A stretch of DNA of 49,530 nt from Endomicrobiia bacterium (GCA_025060535.1 JANXCA010000005.1:1-49530); one strand, 5' to 3'. Positions 16,659-26,439 are shown, counted from the stretch's first letter. A program made the numbers and translations. Notes: a model not told the origin generated them from the sequence alone.

Positions 16659-18419
16659 ATGAAATTAACAGATTTTTATTTACCAACATTAAGAGAAACA
16701 CCGAGTGAATGTGATACCATATCATCTCAACTTATGTTTAGGGCGGGTTTAATAAGAAAACTTACTAGTGGAATATATGAATACTTACCTTTAGGTTTAA
16801 GAGTTATTAAAAAAATTGAACAAATTACTCGAGAAGAGATGGATGCTATAGGTGGACTTGAAGTATGGTTGCCTCATCTTTTGCCACGAAATATTTGGGA
16901 TGAGACAGGAAGGTGGCAGTTATATGGAAATGAACTTTTTAGGTTAAAAGATAGAAAAAATGCTGATTTTTGCCTTTCACCCACAGCTGAGGAAGTAATT
17001 ACGGATCTTATTAGAGGAGAGTTAAGATCATATAGACAACTACCAAAAATGTTTTATCAGTTTGGGGTAAAGTTTAGAGATGAAATAAGACCCAGATTTG
17101 GAGTAATTAGAGCAAGAGAGTTTTATATGAAAGATGCATATTCTTTCCATAAAGATGAGAAAGATGCAGAGGAGTATTATAAGAAAGTATTTGATGCCTA
17201 TTGTAGGATATTTAGAAGATGTGGCTTAAAATTTGTAGTAGTAGAAGCTGCTACTGGAGCTATTGGGGGTAAGTTTTCTCATGAATTTATGGTTGTTAAA
17301 GAAAATGATCCTAATTTTATTGGAGAAGAAACAATAGTTTTTTGTTCAGAATGTGGGTATTCTGCAAATATAGAAAAAGCAGAGTGTATAGACAGCCAAA
17401 TTGATTCCTATGAATTTTCAGATTTGAAAAATTTACAAGAAGTTTATACTCCTAATGTAAGAACTGTAGAAGAAGTTAGTAATTTTTTAAAAGAATCAAA
17501 AGAAAAATTTATAAAAACATTGGTATATATAAGTGAGATTTCAAATAATGTTTATTTGGTTCTTATTAAAGGTGACTATGAAGTAAACGAGTCTAAACTT
17601 AAAGATATTATAGGTGATGGAACTATAAGATTAGCTTCTGCTGAATTAGTTAAGGAAATATTTGGTGTCTCAGTAGGTTTTTTAGGACCTGTTAATTTAC
17701 AAGTGAAAAAAGACTATATAGTCAAAATTATAGCAGATAACTCTATAAAATATATAATCAATGGAATTTCTGGAGCGAATAAAGAAGATTATCATGTTAA
17801 AAATATCAATTATGGAAGAGATTACAACGTAGATAAGTTTGGAGATATAAGAAATATTACTAAATATGATCTTTGCCCTATTTGTAAGAAAAAAAACACT
17901 TTAAATTTTTCTAAAGGTATAGAAATTGGTCATACATTTAAATTAGGAACAAAGTATTCAGAAGCAATGAATGCTACATTTCTTGATGAAAACAATAAAG
18001 AAAGATATTTTGTAATGGGTTGCTACGGAATAGGTATTTCAAGAATAGTAGCTGCAGCTATAGAACAGAATTATGATGAAAAAGGTATTATTTGGCATCC
18101 TAATATTGCTCCATTTTTAGTTTACATACTTCCTATAGACTATAATGATTACCAAATCAAAGAAGTAGCAGATAAGTTATATAATCTGCTACTAAAACAC
18201 AACATAGAGGTTATTTTAGATGATAGAGATGAACGTCCAGGAGTAAAGTTTAAAGATGCTGATCTTATAGGTATACCTCTACGAATCACTGTGAGTAAAA
18301 GATTACTTCCTGATCAAGTTGAACTATATATTAGAAAAACGTCAGAGAGACAAGTTATAAATATTAATGAAATAATAAATAAAATTAATGAAACCCTTGC
18401 TTCATTAAAAAATTTTTAG
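16659..18419 (+). CDS. proS: Prolyl-tRNA synthetase (bacterial type with editing domain)
   Basis: 586 residues, normal for bacterial ProRS. It charges tRNA-Pro with proline in the cytoplasm. Class II motifs: motif 1 near residues 28-70 (GLIRKLTSGIYEYLPLG), the TAE loop (SPTAEE, 107-112), motif 2 FRDEIRPRFGVIRAREFY (139-156), and motif 3 GIGISRIVAAA near the end of the catalytic domain. Roughly residues 240-400 are the INS/YbaK-like domain that hydrolyses Ala-tRNA-Pro. The C-terminal anticodon-binding domain contains DDRDERPGVKFKDADLIGIP. Its substrate tRNA-Pro(GGG) lies about 7 kb upstream with the expected C1:G72/A73 identity bases. It leads the rimP-nusA-infB group, with a 23-nt gap. Confidence 0.96.
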   Translation: MKLTDFYLPTLRETPSECDTISSQLMFRAGLIRKLTSGIYEYLPLGLRVIKKIEQITREEMDAIGGLEVWLPHLLPRNIWDETGRWQLYGNELFRLKDRKNADFCLSPTAEEVITDLIRGELRSYRQLPKMFYQFGVKFRDEIRPRFGVIRAREFYMKDAYSFHKDEKDAEEYYKKVFDAYCRIFRRCGLKFVVVEAATGAIGGKFSHEFMVVKENDPNFIGEETIVFCSECGYSANIEKAECIDSQIDSYEFSDLKNLQEVYTPNVRTVEEVSNFLKESKEKFIKTLVYISEISNNVYLVLIKGDYEVNESKLKDIIGDGTIRLASAELVKEIFGVSVGFLGPVNLQVKKDYIVKIIADNSIKYIINGISGANKEDYHVKNINYGRDYNVDKFGDIRNITKYDLCPICKKKNTLNFSKGIEIGHTFKLGTKYSEAMNATFLDENNKERYFVMGCYGIGISRIVAAAIEQNYDEKGIIWHPNIAPFLVYILPIDYNDYQIKEVADKLYNLLLKHNIEVILDDRDERPGVKFKDADLIGIPLRITVSKRLLPDQVELYIRKTSERQVININEIINKINETLASLKNF

Positions 18420-18442
18420 TATTAAAAATTTTATATTCTCTT

Positions 18443-18937
18443 ATGAAAAAAGAAACTTTAGATAAAATTACAGAAATAATTACACCGATTTTAGAATCTA
18501 AAGGGTATGAGTTGGTTGACATAGAATATACTCCTTCACCAGAGGGAATGATTTTGAGAGTTTATATTGATAAAGATGGTGGTGTAAAAATTAGAGATTG
18601 TGAAATTGTGTCTGTGGCTTTGTCAGCTATTTTAAATTCTAATGAAATAATTGAAGAGGATTATACAATTGAAGTTTCTTCTCCTGGTATATATCGTGAG
18701 TTAAAAAGAGAGAAGGATTTTATTAAATACTTAGGTCATAGGGTTAAAGTAAAGTTATATAGTAGTGTAGAAATTCCTAACTATGAGAAACAAAAAGTTT
18801 TTTTTGGTAAGATTAAAGATTTTAAAAATAATACTTTATGGATTATTTTAGATAATAATACAGAAATTGCTTTTGATATGAAAGATGTTGCAAAAGTTAA
18901 CTTAGAGCCGGATATTTCAAGTTTATTTAATAAATAA
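18443..18937 (+). CDS. rimP: Ribosome maturation factor RimP
   Basis: 164 residues, full length. RimP assists late 30S assembly. The family signature is clear: LESKGYELVDIEYTPSPEG (about residues 18-36), LRVYIDKDGGVKIRDCE, then YTIEVSSPGIYRELKREKDF, followed by the small Sm-like C-terminal domain (FFGKIKDF, ending AKVNLEP). It occupies the usual place directly before nusA, with a 22-nt gap holding an AGAAGG ribosome site for nusA. Confidence 0.94.
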   Translation: MKKETLDKITEIITPILESKGYELVDIEYTPSPEGMILRVYIDKDGGVKIRDCEIVSVALSAILNSNEIIEEDYTIEVSSPGIYRELKREKDFIKYLGHRVKVKLYSSVEIPNYEKQKVFFGKIKDFKNNTLWIILDNNTEIAFDMKDVAKVNLEPDISSLFNK

Positions 18938-18959
18938 TCAAGATTAAGAAGGTAAAGTT

Positions 18960-20024
18960 ATGACAGATATAAAAGTTGAAGATATTTTACCTGCATTAGA
19001 ACAGATAGAAAAATTACATAAAGTTTCTCGTAATGAAATTATAAAATTTATAGAATTAGCAGTTACTTCTGCTGCTAATAAATTTTTTGGTTCAGAATAT
19101 AAAATTATAACAGAAATTAAACCTGAAAATTTTAATATTCAAACCTTTATTATTAAGAAAGTTGTAAATAATGTGACTAATGATAAACAAGAAATTTCTT
19201 TAGAAGAAGCAAAAAAATACAACTCAGATGCTAAAATAGGTGATGAGATAAAAATTTTGGTAGATAATGCATCATTTCTTAGATTAGCAGCTCAGTCTGC
19301 AAAGAAGGTAGTTATTCAGAGACTTCGCGAAAGTTACAAGAAGAATTTACTTGAAGAATTTGAGTCAAAAATAGGAGAGGTTATTTCTGCTAATGTATAT
19401 GCTATAAGAGGAAAAACAATTATATTAGAAATAGTTGGGGGTGTTGAAGGTATAATTCCTCAGAGGGAACAAGTATTTAAAGAAAAATTTAAAATAGGAC
19501 AGACGATTAAAGTTTTAGTTAAAGAAGTTGAAAAAACGAAAAAAGGCATAAGAGTAATAGCTTCTAGGTTTGATAAAAATTTTATAAAAAAACTTTTTAT
19601 GTCAGAAATACCTGAGATTAAAGAAAATGTTGTAGAAATAGTTAATATTGTTCGCGCTGCCGGGAATAGAACAAAAATAGTTTTAAAATCTAATAATCCA
19701 AAAGTAGATCCTGTTGGTTCCTGTGTTGGTGTAAAAGGTTCTAGAATAAAGCTTATAATTGATGAACTTCAAGGAGAAAAAATTGATTTAATACCTTATA
19801 CTGAAGATATCTTAAAATTTATAGCTTTGTGTTTATCTCCTTGGAAAGTGGAGAAAGTTGAAATAGAGGATCCTGATAAAAAAATAGCAAGAGTATATTT
19901 ATCTAAGTCTTTATATGATACTGTTTATGGAAAATCCAATATAAATGTAAATCTTGCTAAAGAATTGACTAATTGGGATATAAAAATATATCCTTTAGAA
20001 GATAGTAAGAGCAAAAATGATTAA
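18960..20024 (+). CDS. nusA: Transcription termination/antitermination factor NusA
   Basis: 354 residues, the compact form without the acidic repeats of proteobacterial NusA. NusA binds RNA polymerase and RNA to set pausing, termination and rRNA antitermination. Domains in order: RNAP-binding N-domain (1-~130, including AAQSAKKVVIQRLRESYK), S1 (about 135-200, GEVISANVYAIRGKTIILEI), KH1 (about 205-275), and KH2 (about 275-345). The KH1 region has DPVGSCVGVKGSRIKLIIDEL, the family's best-known stretch. The stop overlaps infB by 8 nt (ATGATTAA), implying translational coupling. nusB lies far downstream at 43885. Confidence 0.95.
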   Translation: MTDIKVEDILPALEQIEKLHKVSRNEIIKFIELAVTSAANKFFGSEYKIITEIKPENFNIQTFIIKKVVNNVTNDKQEISLEEAKKYNSDAKIGDEIKILVDNASFLRLAAQSAKKVVIQRLRESYKKNLLEEFESKIGEVISANVYAIRGKTIILEIVGGVEGIIPQREQVFKEKFKIGQTIKVLVKEVEKTKKGIRVIASRFDKNFIKKLFMSEIPEIKENVVEIVNIVRAAGNRTKIVLKSNNPKVDPVGSCVGVKGSRIKLIIDELQGEKIDLIPYTEDILKFIALCLSPWKVEKVEIEDPDKKIARVYLSKSLYDTVYGKSNINVNLAKELTNWDIKIYPLEDSKSKND

Positions 20025-22026
20025 AAAAAATAAAAAAAGAGATGCTCCACAACAATCAACCAAACAAGAAGTTAGTAAGGGACAAAAAAAGACAAAGGAA
20101 AAATCTGTTTCATCTAAAAATGTTAAAGAATCTTCTTCTTTAAAAACACAGAAGGGAAAATCTGAAAAGTCTGTTGTTGGTAGGGCTAAAAAACCAATAG
20201 TTATTAAATTAAAGAAAGAAGGACTTTCTCCCCAAGAGATTTCGCAATTAATAAAACAACCGGTTAATAAAATTATAACGGAGCTTATAAGCTTAGGAGT
20301 AATAGTCTCCGCTACGCAAAAAATAACTGATAGAGACACTCTTGAGTTGTTATTTATTCAGTTAGGTAAAAAAGTAGAATTTGAGGAAGAAGTAGAAGAA
20401 GTAGAAAAAGTTGTTGAATTAGAGAAGAAAGAAGAGCTTCCTAAAATAGAAGTAAAAGAAGAAGTAAAAATAGAGAAAAAAATAGAACCCATACCCATCA
20501 AAAAAGAAATTCCGCCAAATTTTGTTAAGAAAATTCCAGTGGTAACAGTGATGGGACATGTAGATCATGGTAAAACTACATTATTAGATACTATAAGAAA
20601 AACCAATGTTGCTGCTAAAGAGTATGGTGCTATTACTCAACATATAGGTGCTTATAAAGTTAAATATAAAGAAAATTATATAACCTTTATAGATACTCCT
20701 GGACATGAAGCGTTTTCGGCTATGAGAGCAAGAGGAGCGAAAGTTACAGATATAGTGGTGTTAGTGGTAGCCGGAGATGAGGGGATTAAGCCACAGACGA
20801 TAGAGTGTATAAATCATATAAAATCAGCCAATGTTCCGTTTATAGTTGCTATTAATAAAATTGATTTACCTCAATGCAATGTAAACAATGTTAAAAAACA
20901 ATTTGCTGATATAGGAATTATACCTTCTGATTGGGGAGGTGATGTAGAGTTTGTAGAGATATCAGCAAGAAATAACATAAATATAGATAAACTGTTAGAG
21001 ATAATAATAACTCAAGCAGAAATAATGGAGCTTTATGTACCGATTGATGTTTTCTGTGAAGCTGTTGTGATAGAGACAAAATTTGACCAGAAAAAAGGTT
21101 TTTTAGCTACAGTAATAGTAAACAAAGGTAAACTTAAAATTGGAGATAGTTTTGTGTGTGGTTATTCTTATGGTAAGGTAAAGTCTATATACGATGAAAA
21201 TGCACAACGACTTAATGAACTTAATCCAGGAGAACCTGGTGAGATATTTGGTTTTGAAGTTCCTGCGGTTGCAGGTGATACTTTGAAAGTTGTTAAAGAT
21301 GAAAAGGAAGCAAGAAGAATTTATGAAGAACTTGAAACTCAGAAAAAATTAAAGTTAGGAGAAACTAAGAAGCGTTTATCTATAGAAGATATTATTTCCG
21401 GTAAAAGTAAAGTTTTGACATTGGTTATAAAAACAGACACACATGGTTCTCTTGAGGCTATATTAAAGATGTTAAATAGTTTATCAGAAGAAATCAAAAA
21501 TATTCCTGATCTACCAGAGTTAAAAATAGCGCATTCCTCTGTGGGAGAAATAAAAGAGTCAGATGTTTTAATAGCTACAGCAAGTAATGCCATAATAATA
21601 GGATTTAATGTAAGACCTAATCTTCAAGCTCTAAAAGATGCTAAGCATGAAGGTATAGAAATACGCACTTATAGATTAATTTATGATTTAATTGAAGATA
21701 TAAGAAATATATTAAAACGTTTGGAGACAAAAAAAGAAGTAGAAGAATTTTTAGGTAGAGCCAGAATAAAAAAGATATTTGAAATTTCCAAGGTTGGAAA
21801 AGTTGCTGGTTGTATAGTTGAGGAGGGCAAAATTGTAAGAAGTGCCAAGGTAAGAATTTTAAGAGACAATGTTATTATAGGAGAAACAAAGATTGCTTCT
21901 TTAAAACATTTTAAAGAAGATGTAAAAGAAATTCAACAGGGTTATGAATGTGGAATTTTCCTTGAAAATTTTCAAAATATAAAAGAGAATGATGTTATAG
22001 AATGTTATCAAATTGTTTCAAAATGA
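20017..22026 (+). CDS. infB: Translation initiation factor IF-2
   Basis: 669 residues, a short IF-2. This GTPase brings initiator tRNA to the 30S subunit and promotes subunit joining. The first ~55 residues are a Lys-rich tail. An IF2-N domain follows (about 65-110, [17 protein letters not shown]), then an acidic Glu/Lys linker. The G domain carries G1 [10 protein letters not shown]2 GAITQHIGA (usually GGITQHIGA), G3 DTPGHEAF with the catalytic His, and G4 NKID. Domains II-IV follow to the C-terminus, including [11 protein letters not shown]. The ATG at 20017 overlaps the nusA stop, and the gene overlaps rbfA by 4 nt. Confidence 0.96.
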   Translation: MIKKNKKRDAPQQSTKQEVSKGQKKTKEKSVSSKNVKESSSLKTQKGKSEKSVVGRAKKPIVIKLKKEGLSPQEISQLIKQPVNKIITELISLGVIVSATQKITDRDTLELLFIQLGKKVEFEEEVEEVEKVVELEKKEELPKIEVKEEVKIEKKIEPIPIKKEIPPNFVKKIPVVTVMGHVDHGKTTLLDTIRKTNVAAKEYGAITQHIGAYKVKYKENYITFIDTPGHEAFSAMRARGAKVTDIVVLVVAGDEGIKPQTIECINHIKSANVPFIVAINKIDLPQCNVNNVKKQFADIGIIPSDWGGDVEFVEISARNNINIDKLLEIIITQAEIMELYVPIDVFCEAVVIETKFDQKKGFLATVIVNKGKLKIGDSFVCGYSYGKVKSIYDENAQRLNELNPGEPGEIFGFEVPAVAGDTLKVVKDEKEARRIYEELETQKKLKLGETKKRLSIEDIISGKSKVLTLVIKTDTHGSLEAILKMLNSLSEEIKNIPDLPELKIAHSSVGEIKESDVLIATASNAIIIGFNVRPNLQALKDAKHEGIEIRTYRLIYDLIEDIRNILKRLETKKEVEEFLGRARIKKIFEISKVGKVAGCIVEEGKIVRSAKVRILRDNVIIGETKIASLKHFKEDVKEIQQGYECGIFLENFQNIKENDVIECYQIVSK

Positions 22027-22373
22027 AAAGTTTATATAGACAAGACAGACTTAAAAAACAGATTCATAAAGAAATAGCAAAAATAATATCTAGTTTAAAA
22101 GATCCAAGAGCTAGTAGTGTAACTATTACCGAAGTTAAAATTTCACCTGATATGAAGATAGCTAAGATATACTATTCTGTGATTGACAATAACATAAAAA
22201 GTACAGAAGAAATGTTTGAAGTAGCTAAAGGTTTTATTAAAAGTAGTTTAGCACAGAGATTAAATCTTAAATATGCAATAGATATAGAATTTGTTTATGA
22301 TAAATTCCTAGAGAAAGCTTTTAGAGTAATTACGATTTTAGATAAAATTAAGGATGAAGAAAGTAACAAGTAA
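22023..22373 (+). CDS. rbfA: Ribosome-binding factor A
   Basis: I chose the ATG at 22023, which overlaps the infB stop as ATGA and gives the standard RbfA beginning [19 protein letters not shown]; an in-frame ATG at 22002 would add seven unlikely residues. The 116-residue product is the usual size. RbfA is a KH-fold protein needed for 16S rRNA 5'-end processing and cold adaptation. LKDPRASSVTITEVKISPDMKIAKIY across residues ~21-46 is the family core. The end overlaps the DHH gene by 20 nt. Confidence 0.93.
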   Translation: MKSLYRQDRLKKQIHKEIAKIISSLKDPRASSVTITEVKISPDMKIAKIYYSVIDNNIKSTEEMFEVAKGFIKSSLAQRLNLKYAIDIEFVYDKFLEKAFRVITILDKIKDEESNK

Positions 22374-23352
22374 AGAAGCAAAGAAATTTTTTGAGTTGGT
22401 TAAAAATTCTAATAATATTCTTATTACTGGTCATGAATTTCCTGATGCTGATGTCATAGGAAGTGCATTATCTTTGTTTATTGTGATAAATAAATTATAT
22501 CCTCGCAAGAAAATAGAAATATATTTTAAAGATAAGATTCCGGATTATTTGAAGTTTTTGCCGTACATAAACAAAATAAAAACAACAAAAAAAATTTCTC
22601 AAAAGAGAAAGTATGATTTAGGTATAATTTTAGAATGTATAGATCCTACGAGAATGGGAGGAATAATAGATTTTTCTCAAGCAAAATATATAGCAAACAT
22701 AGATCATCATTTAAATAATCAAAATTACTTAGGCAACAATATGCTAAATATAGTATATCCTGAGTATGCATCTTGTGCAGAAATAGTTTTTGACATTTTT
22801 AAAATAAACAAGATAAAATTAAATAAAGACATAGCGTTATGTATATATGTTGGAATAGTTACAGATACAGGTATGTTTCAATGGAATAATACTAATACAC
22901 ATAGTTTTTCTGTTGCTGGTGAACTTCTTTTATATGGTATAGAGCCTTATTTTGTATATAAAAAATTATATAGAAACAAAAGTTATAAAAGTATGTTATT
23001 GCTTAGTAAAGTGTTAAATACTATGAAATTTAAAAAAATTAAAAAATATCTAATAGGTATGATGGAAGTTACGCAAGAAATGTTGAGACAAACTAATACT
23101 ACTTTTCAAGATACCGAAAATTTCATAAACTTTATAATGGATGTAGCTAATACTAACATTGGGATTTTATTTAAAGAAGAAAATAGCCATTACACAAAAG
23201 TAAGTTTTAGATCCGATACGATAGATGTAGAAAAAATATGTAAAAATTGGGGTGGGGGAGGTCATAAATCTGCTGCAGGTGCTATGATTGAGGGAGGGAT
23301 TGAGGAGGTAAAATATAAAGTGTTGAGATATTTAAAAAAAGTTTTGAAATGA
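22354..23352 (+). CDS. nrnA: DHH/DHHA1 phosphoesterase, NrnA-like (nanoRNase/pAp phosphatase)
   Basis: 332 residues. The family degrades short RNA oligonucleotides (and pGpG in several bacteria) and/or dephosphorylates pAp. Metal and catalytic motifs are present: GHEFPDADVIGS (26-37, usually GH-xPDGDxxGS), ECIDPTR (94-100), NIDHH (115-119), and DTG in VGIVTDTGMFQW. The DHHA1 domain ends with GGGGHKSAAGA. It lies in the standard rbfA-nrnA order, overlaps rbfA by 20 nt and ribF by ATGA. Because a c-di-GMP synthase is encoded upstream, pGpG breakdown is a possible additional role (inference). Confidence 0.88.
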   Translation: MKKVTSKEAKKFFELVKNSNNILITGHEFPDADVIGSALSLFIVINKLYPRKKIEIYFKDKIPDYLKFLPYINKIKTTKKISQKRKYDLGIILECIDPTRMGGIIDFSQAKYIANIDHHLNNQNYLGNNMLNIVYPEYASCAEIVFDIFKINKIKLNKDIALCIYVGIVTDTGMFQWNNTNTHSFSVAGELLLYGIEPYFVYKKLYRNKSYKSMLLLSKVLNTMKFKKIKKYLIGMMEVTQEMLRQTNTTFQDTENFINFIMDVANTNIGILFKEENSHYTKVSFRSDTIDVEKICKNWGGGGHKSAAGAMIEGGIEEVKYKVLRYLKKVLK

Positions 23353-24245
23353 ATAAATGGAGTGTTGCTACTATTGGATTTTTTGATGGTGTTCATTTAG
23401 GACATCAAAAATTAATAGCCACAGTTAAACAATTAGCCAAAAGTTCTAATCTTAGAAGTCTAGTATTTACATTTGATAAGAGTTTAAAGTCAAAAGAGTT
23501 AATTTTTAGTTTTAAAAAAAAAATAAAGGATATAAAGTTATTTAAAGTAGATAAAATTATTGTTTTAAATTTTGAAAAAATAAAAAATTTATCTCCTAAG
23601 AAGTTCTTTGAAAAATTTATAGTTAAAAATAAAGTAAAGATGATTGTTATAGGTAGTGATTTCAGATTTGGAAAAAATGCTTCTGGAGATGTGGATTTGT
23701 TAATTAGCTTAGCTAAAAAACATATGATTTCTGTAGCTGTAATAAAGGATGTAAAAGTGAAAATTAATAACAAAAATTATTCTGTATCATCTTCACTTAT
23801 AAGAGATAAAATTAAAAAATCTAAATTTAAAGAAGTTAAAAACCTTCTGGGAAAAGATTATTATATAGAGGGTAAACCTGTAAGTGGTTATAAAATTGGT
23901 AGTAGATTTTTAGGAGTTCCTACGTTAAACGTTAAACCTGATGGATTGGCTTTACCTAAAGGTGTAATTTTAGGGATAACAGAGATAGATAAAAAGAAAT
24001 TTTTTTCAATAGCAAATTTTGGATATTCACCTACTTTTGATTTTAAAAAAAGAGAGTTTTTAGTCGAGATACATATTTTAGGAGAAAAAAATATTAAGGC
24101 TAAAAACAATCTTTTAAAATTTTATCCTATAAAAAAAATAAGAAATGAGAAAAAATTTCCTTCTATTTTTTCGTTAAAAGAACGTATTATGAAAGATATT
24201 AAAATAGCTTATGATTTTTTTAAAACGTACAAAGGAGGTAATTGA
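23349..24245 (+). CDS. ribF: Bifunctional riboflavin kinase/FAD synthetase
   Basis: 298 residues, normal length. It converts riboflavin to FMN and then FAD. The N-terminal FMN adenylyltransferase domain has ATIGFFDGVHLGHQ (7-20) and IGSDFRFGKNASGD (101-114), plus SSSLIRDKI (147-155), equivalent to the SSTxIR motif. The C-terminal riboflavin kinase domain starts near residue 170 (YYIEGKPVSGYKIGSRFLGVPTLN); Thr192 and Asn194 of the PTxN motif are kept, although the usual GRxxGFPT reads SRFLGVPT. In most bacteria truB lies between nrnA and ribF; here the genes overlap directly, so truB is absent from the locus. ribH, which supplies the pathway, is at 43410. Confidence 0.92.
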   Translation: MNKWSVATIGFFDGVHLGHQKLIATVKQLAKSSNLRSLVFTFDKSLKSKELIFSFKKKIKDIKLFKVDKIIVLNFEKIKNLSPKKFFEKFIVKNKVKMIVIGSDFRFGKNASGDVDLLISLAKKHMISVAVIKDVKVKINNKNYSVSSSLIRDKIKKSKFKEVKNLLGKDYYIEGKPVSGYKIGSRFLGVPTLNVKPDGLALPKGVILGITEIDKKKFFSIANFGYSPTFDFKKREFLVEIHILGEKNIKAKNNLLKFYPIKKIRNEKKFPSIFSLKERIMKDIKIAYDFFKTYKGGN

Positions 24246-26236
24246 TGAATCGGATAATAAATTTAGCAATTATAGGTTCTTCTACTTCCGGAAAAACTTC
24301 TTTGACAGAAGCAATTTCTTACATAGTAGGTATAATTTCTAGGTTAGGTAGTGTACAAAATGGAAATACTATTTCTGACTATCTTCCAGAAGAAATAGAA
24401 AGACAAATCTCAATAAGTAACTCCGTTATTAGTTTTCAGTATAAAAATAAAAAAATAAATTTAATAGACACCCCAGGTTTTCCTGACTTTATAGGAGAGG
24501 TTTTATGTGCTTTAAATGTAGTAGAGAATTGTATATTAGTCGTAAGTGGTGATTCGCAAGTTGATGCTCAAACTTGTGATTTTGTTGAAATGTTAAAAGA
24601 AAAAAATATACCTTTTGTTGTAGTAGTTAATAAGTTGGATAAAGAAAATATAAATTTTATTGAAAAATTAAAAGAATTAGAAGAAAAACTTGAAATAAAT
24701 TTAACTCCGATAACTGTTCCTAAAGTAACTGGAAATAATTTTGAGATTATCAATTTTTTATCTTTACAAGATAAAAATTTTCCAGAAGAAATTAACAGTT
24801 TATATGATAAATTTTTTGAAAACATAATAAGCTCAAATGAATCTTTGATGGAAAAGTACTTAAATAATGAAAATATTCCACCCAATGAAATTATTTCATA
24901 CATTAAAGAGGGATATTCTACACTTCAAGTAAAGCCACTTTTTTGTATTTCTTCAATAAAATTAGTAGGGATAAAGGAATTGTTAGATTTTTTAACAGAA
25001 AATTTTGTTCTTGCAGAAGAATTTCTAACTAAAAATGGTTTTTTAAGTGAGCAACCTGTATCTGCTTTGGTATTTAAAACTGTAAGCGAACCTGGTATGG
25101 GACAGATGAATTATGTAAAAGTCTATAGTGGTAAGTTTGTTAGTGGAATGGATGTGAAGAATATAACACGAAATATAACAGAAAGAATAGGACAGTTAGT
25201 GAATCTTCAAGGTAAAAAACGTCAAGAGGTACCAGAACTTCCATTTGGTGATATAGGAGGTTTGATTAAATTAAAAGAAACAAGAACAAATGATATTTTA
25301 TCTAATGATGAAACAATAGGAAATAAAATAAAAAGGATAGAATTTCCAGAACCTTTAACAGATATGGCAGTTATATCTAAAACAAAAGGAGAAGAAGAGA
25401 AGGTAGGAAATGCTTTTAGTAATGTCTTATTAGAAGATCCTACTTTGAGATTTAAATATAATCCAGAGATAAAACAGATGATTGTGTCTGGTATAGGATT
25501 TACTCAGTTAGAAGTAGTAGTTAAGAGGATAAAATCAAGATATAATGTAGATGTTGAACTTATAAAACCAAAAATTCCTTATAAAGAAACGATTAAAAGG
25601 AAAGTAGAAGCAGAGGGAAAGTATAAAAGACAATCTGGTGGTAGAGGGCAATATGGTCATTGTTTTTTAAGAGTAGAACCTTTACCAAGGGGTAAAGGAT
25701 TTGAATTTGTAGATGAAATTTTTGGAGGAGTAATTCCTAAGAATTATATTCCATCTGTGGAGAAAGGAGTTTTAGAGAAAATGGCAGAGGGTGTGATTGC
25801 TGGGTATCCGGTAGTAGACATAAAAGTAACACTTTTTGATGGTTCCTATCATGAAGTTGACTCCTCTGATATGGCATTTAAAATTGCTTCAAGAATGGCT
25901 TTACAAAAAGCAGTAATGGAAGGCTCTCCTTGTATATTAGAACCAATAATGGATGTAGAAATAAAAGTTCCGGAGGAGTATTTAGGAAGTGTAATAGGAG
26001 ATATAAACAGTCGTAGAGGAAGAATAATATCTTTCGAAAAGGAACAAAAATATCAAAAGATAAAAGCACAAATTCCCTTAGCAGAACTACATGGATATAC
26101 TATGGATTTAAGAAGTTTAACCAAAGGTGCTGGTAAATTTTCTATGAAACTGTCTCATTATGAAGAATTACCTCCCCATTTAGCACAACCATTAATTGAA
26201 GAATATCAAAAAAGTAAATCTCAGCAAGAAGAATAA
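24245..26236 (+). CDS. fusA: EF-G-like translational GTPase (divergent paralogue type)
   Basis: I chose the ATG at 24245, six bases after GGAGG (24234-24238), rather than a TTG at 24242; 663 residues. The protein has the EF-G domain order: G domain, domain II, III, IV (RQSGGRGQYGH, SSDMAFKIASRMA) and V. The G domain is unusual: G1 is GSSTSGKTS (11-19) instead of AHIDAGKT, G2 has Ser56 in QISI instead of Thr, and G3 is DTPGFPDF (75-82) with Phe where canonical EF-G has the catalytic His. These features mark the EF-G-like subfamily often found beside a standard fusA. Ribosome recycling, stress translation or elongation are all possible. The canonical fusA is not in the window. Confidence 0.85.
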   Translation: MNRIINLAIIGSSTSGKTSLTEAISYIVGIISRLGSVQNGNTISDYLPEEIERQISISNSVISFQYKNKKINLIDTPGFPDFIGEVLCALNVVENCILVVSGDSQVDAQTCDFVEMLKEKNIPFVVVVNKLDKENINFIEKLKELEEKLEINLTPITVPKVTGNNFEIINFLSLQDKNFPEEINSLYDKFFENIISSNESLMEKYLNNENIPPNEIISYIKEGYSTLQVKPLFCISSIKLVGIKELLDFLTENFVLAEEFLTKNGFLSEQPVSALVFKTVSEPGMGQMNYVKVYSGKFVSGMDVKNITRNITERIGQLVNLQGKKRQEVPELPFGDIGGLIKLKETRTNDILSNDETIGNKIKRIEFPEPLTDMAVISKTKGEEEKVGNAFSNVLLEDPTLRFKYNPEIKQMIVSGIGFTQLEVVVKRIKSRYNVDVELIKPKIPYKETIKRKVEAEGKYKRQSGGRGQYGHCFLRVEPLPRGKGFEFVDEIFGGVIPKNYIPSVEKGVLEKMAEGVIAGYPVVDIKVTLFDGSYHEVDSSDMAFKIASRMALQKAVMEGSPCILEPIMDVEIKVPEEYLGSVIGDINSRRGRIISFEKEQKYQKIKAQIPLAELHGYTMDLRSLTKGAGKFSMKLSHYEELPPHLAQPLIEEYQKSKSQQEE

Positions 26237-26354
26237 CGATTGTTTATAAAGGTTCGTATCTTTTATACTGATGCGTATTTACATAATTTTTGAGTTAAAA
26301 TTCTTTAGTTGATTTTAGTTTTTAGTTGTCTTTAGAGATTTTTCTATATCATGT

Positions 26355-26378
26355 TTTTAAGATATCTTAAAATTTTTT
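26355..26378 (+). terminator. Possible weak terminator: AT palindrome plus T-run
   Basis: TTTTAAGATATCTTAAAA (26355-26372) is a perfect 18-bp palindrome followed directly by six T (26373-26378). As RNA it could form a 7-bp A/U stem with an ATAT loop and a U-tract. The stem is weak. Its place, about 120 nt after the EF-G-like stop in the 236-nt gap, fits the end of the proS-to-EF-G operon. An operator palindrome is the alternative. Confidence 0.35.
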
Positions 26379-26405
26379 GTTTTTAGTTGAATTTTATTTA
26401 TAATT

Positions 26406-26439
26406 TTGTAATATTTATATAATTGTAATATTTATATAA
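26406..26439 (+). repeat. 17-bp perfect tandem duplication upstream of the lpoB-like gene
   Basis: TTGTAATATTTATATAA occurs twice in a row (26406-26422 and 26423-26439). A TATAAT hexamer is formed across the junction (26418-26423) and TATAAA at 26435-26440, so the duplication makes two phased -10-like elements. No good -35 box is seen 16-18 nt upstream of either. This is the most likely promoter region for the gene at 26473. Confidence 0.6.

Noticed and set aside
20017-20040. A-run-rich start of infB as a programmed frameshift site
   Set aside because: Poly-A runs are common in this AT-rich genome, both nusA and infB are full length in their own frames, and the 8-nt overlap is explained by ordinary coupling.
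23405-23773. 122-residue minus-strand frame inside ribF
   Set aside because: It is hydrophobic only because it reads the complement of Lys/Asn codons. The ribF FMN adenylyltransferase motifs cover the same DNA.
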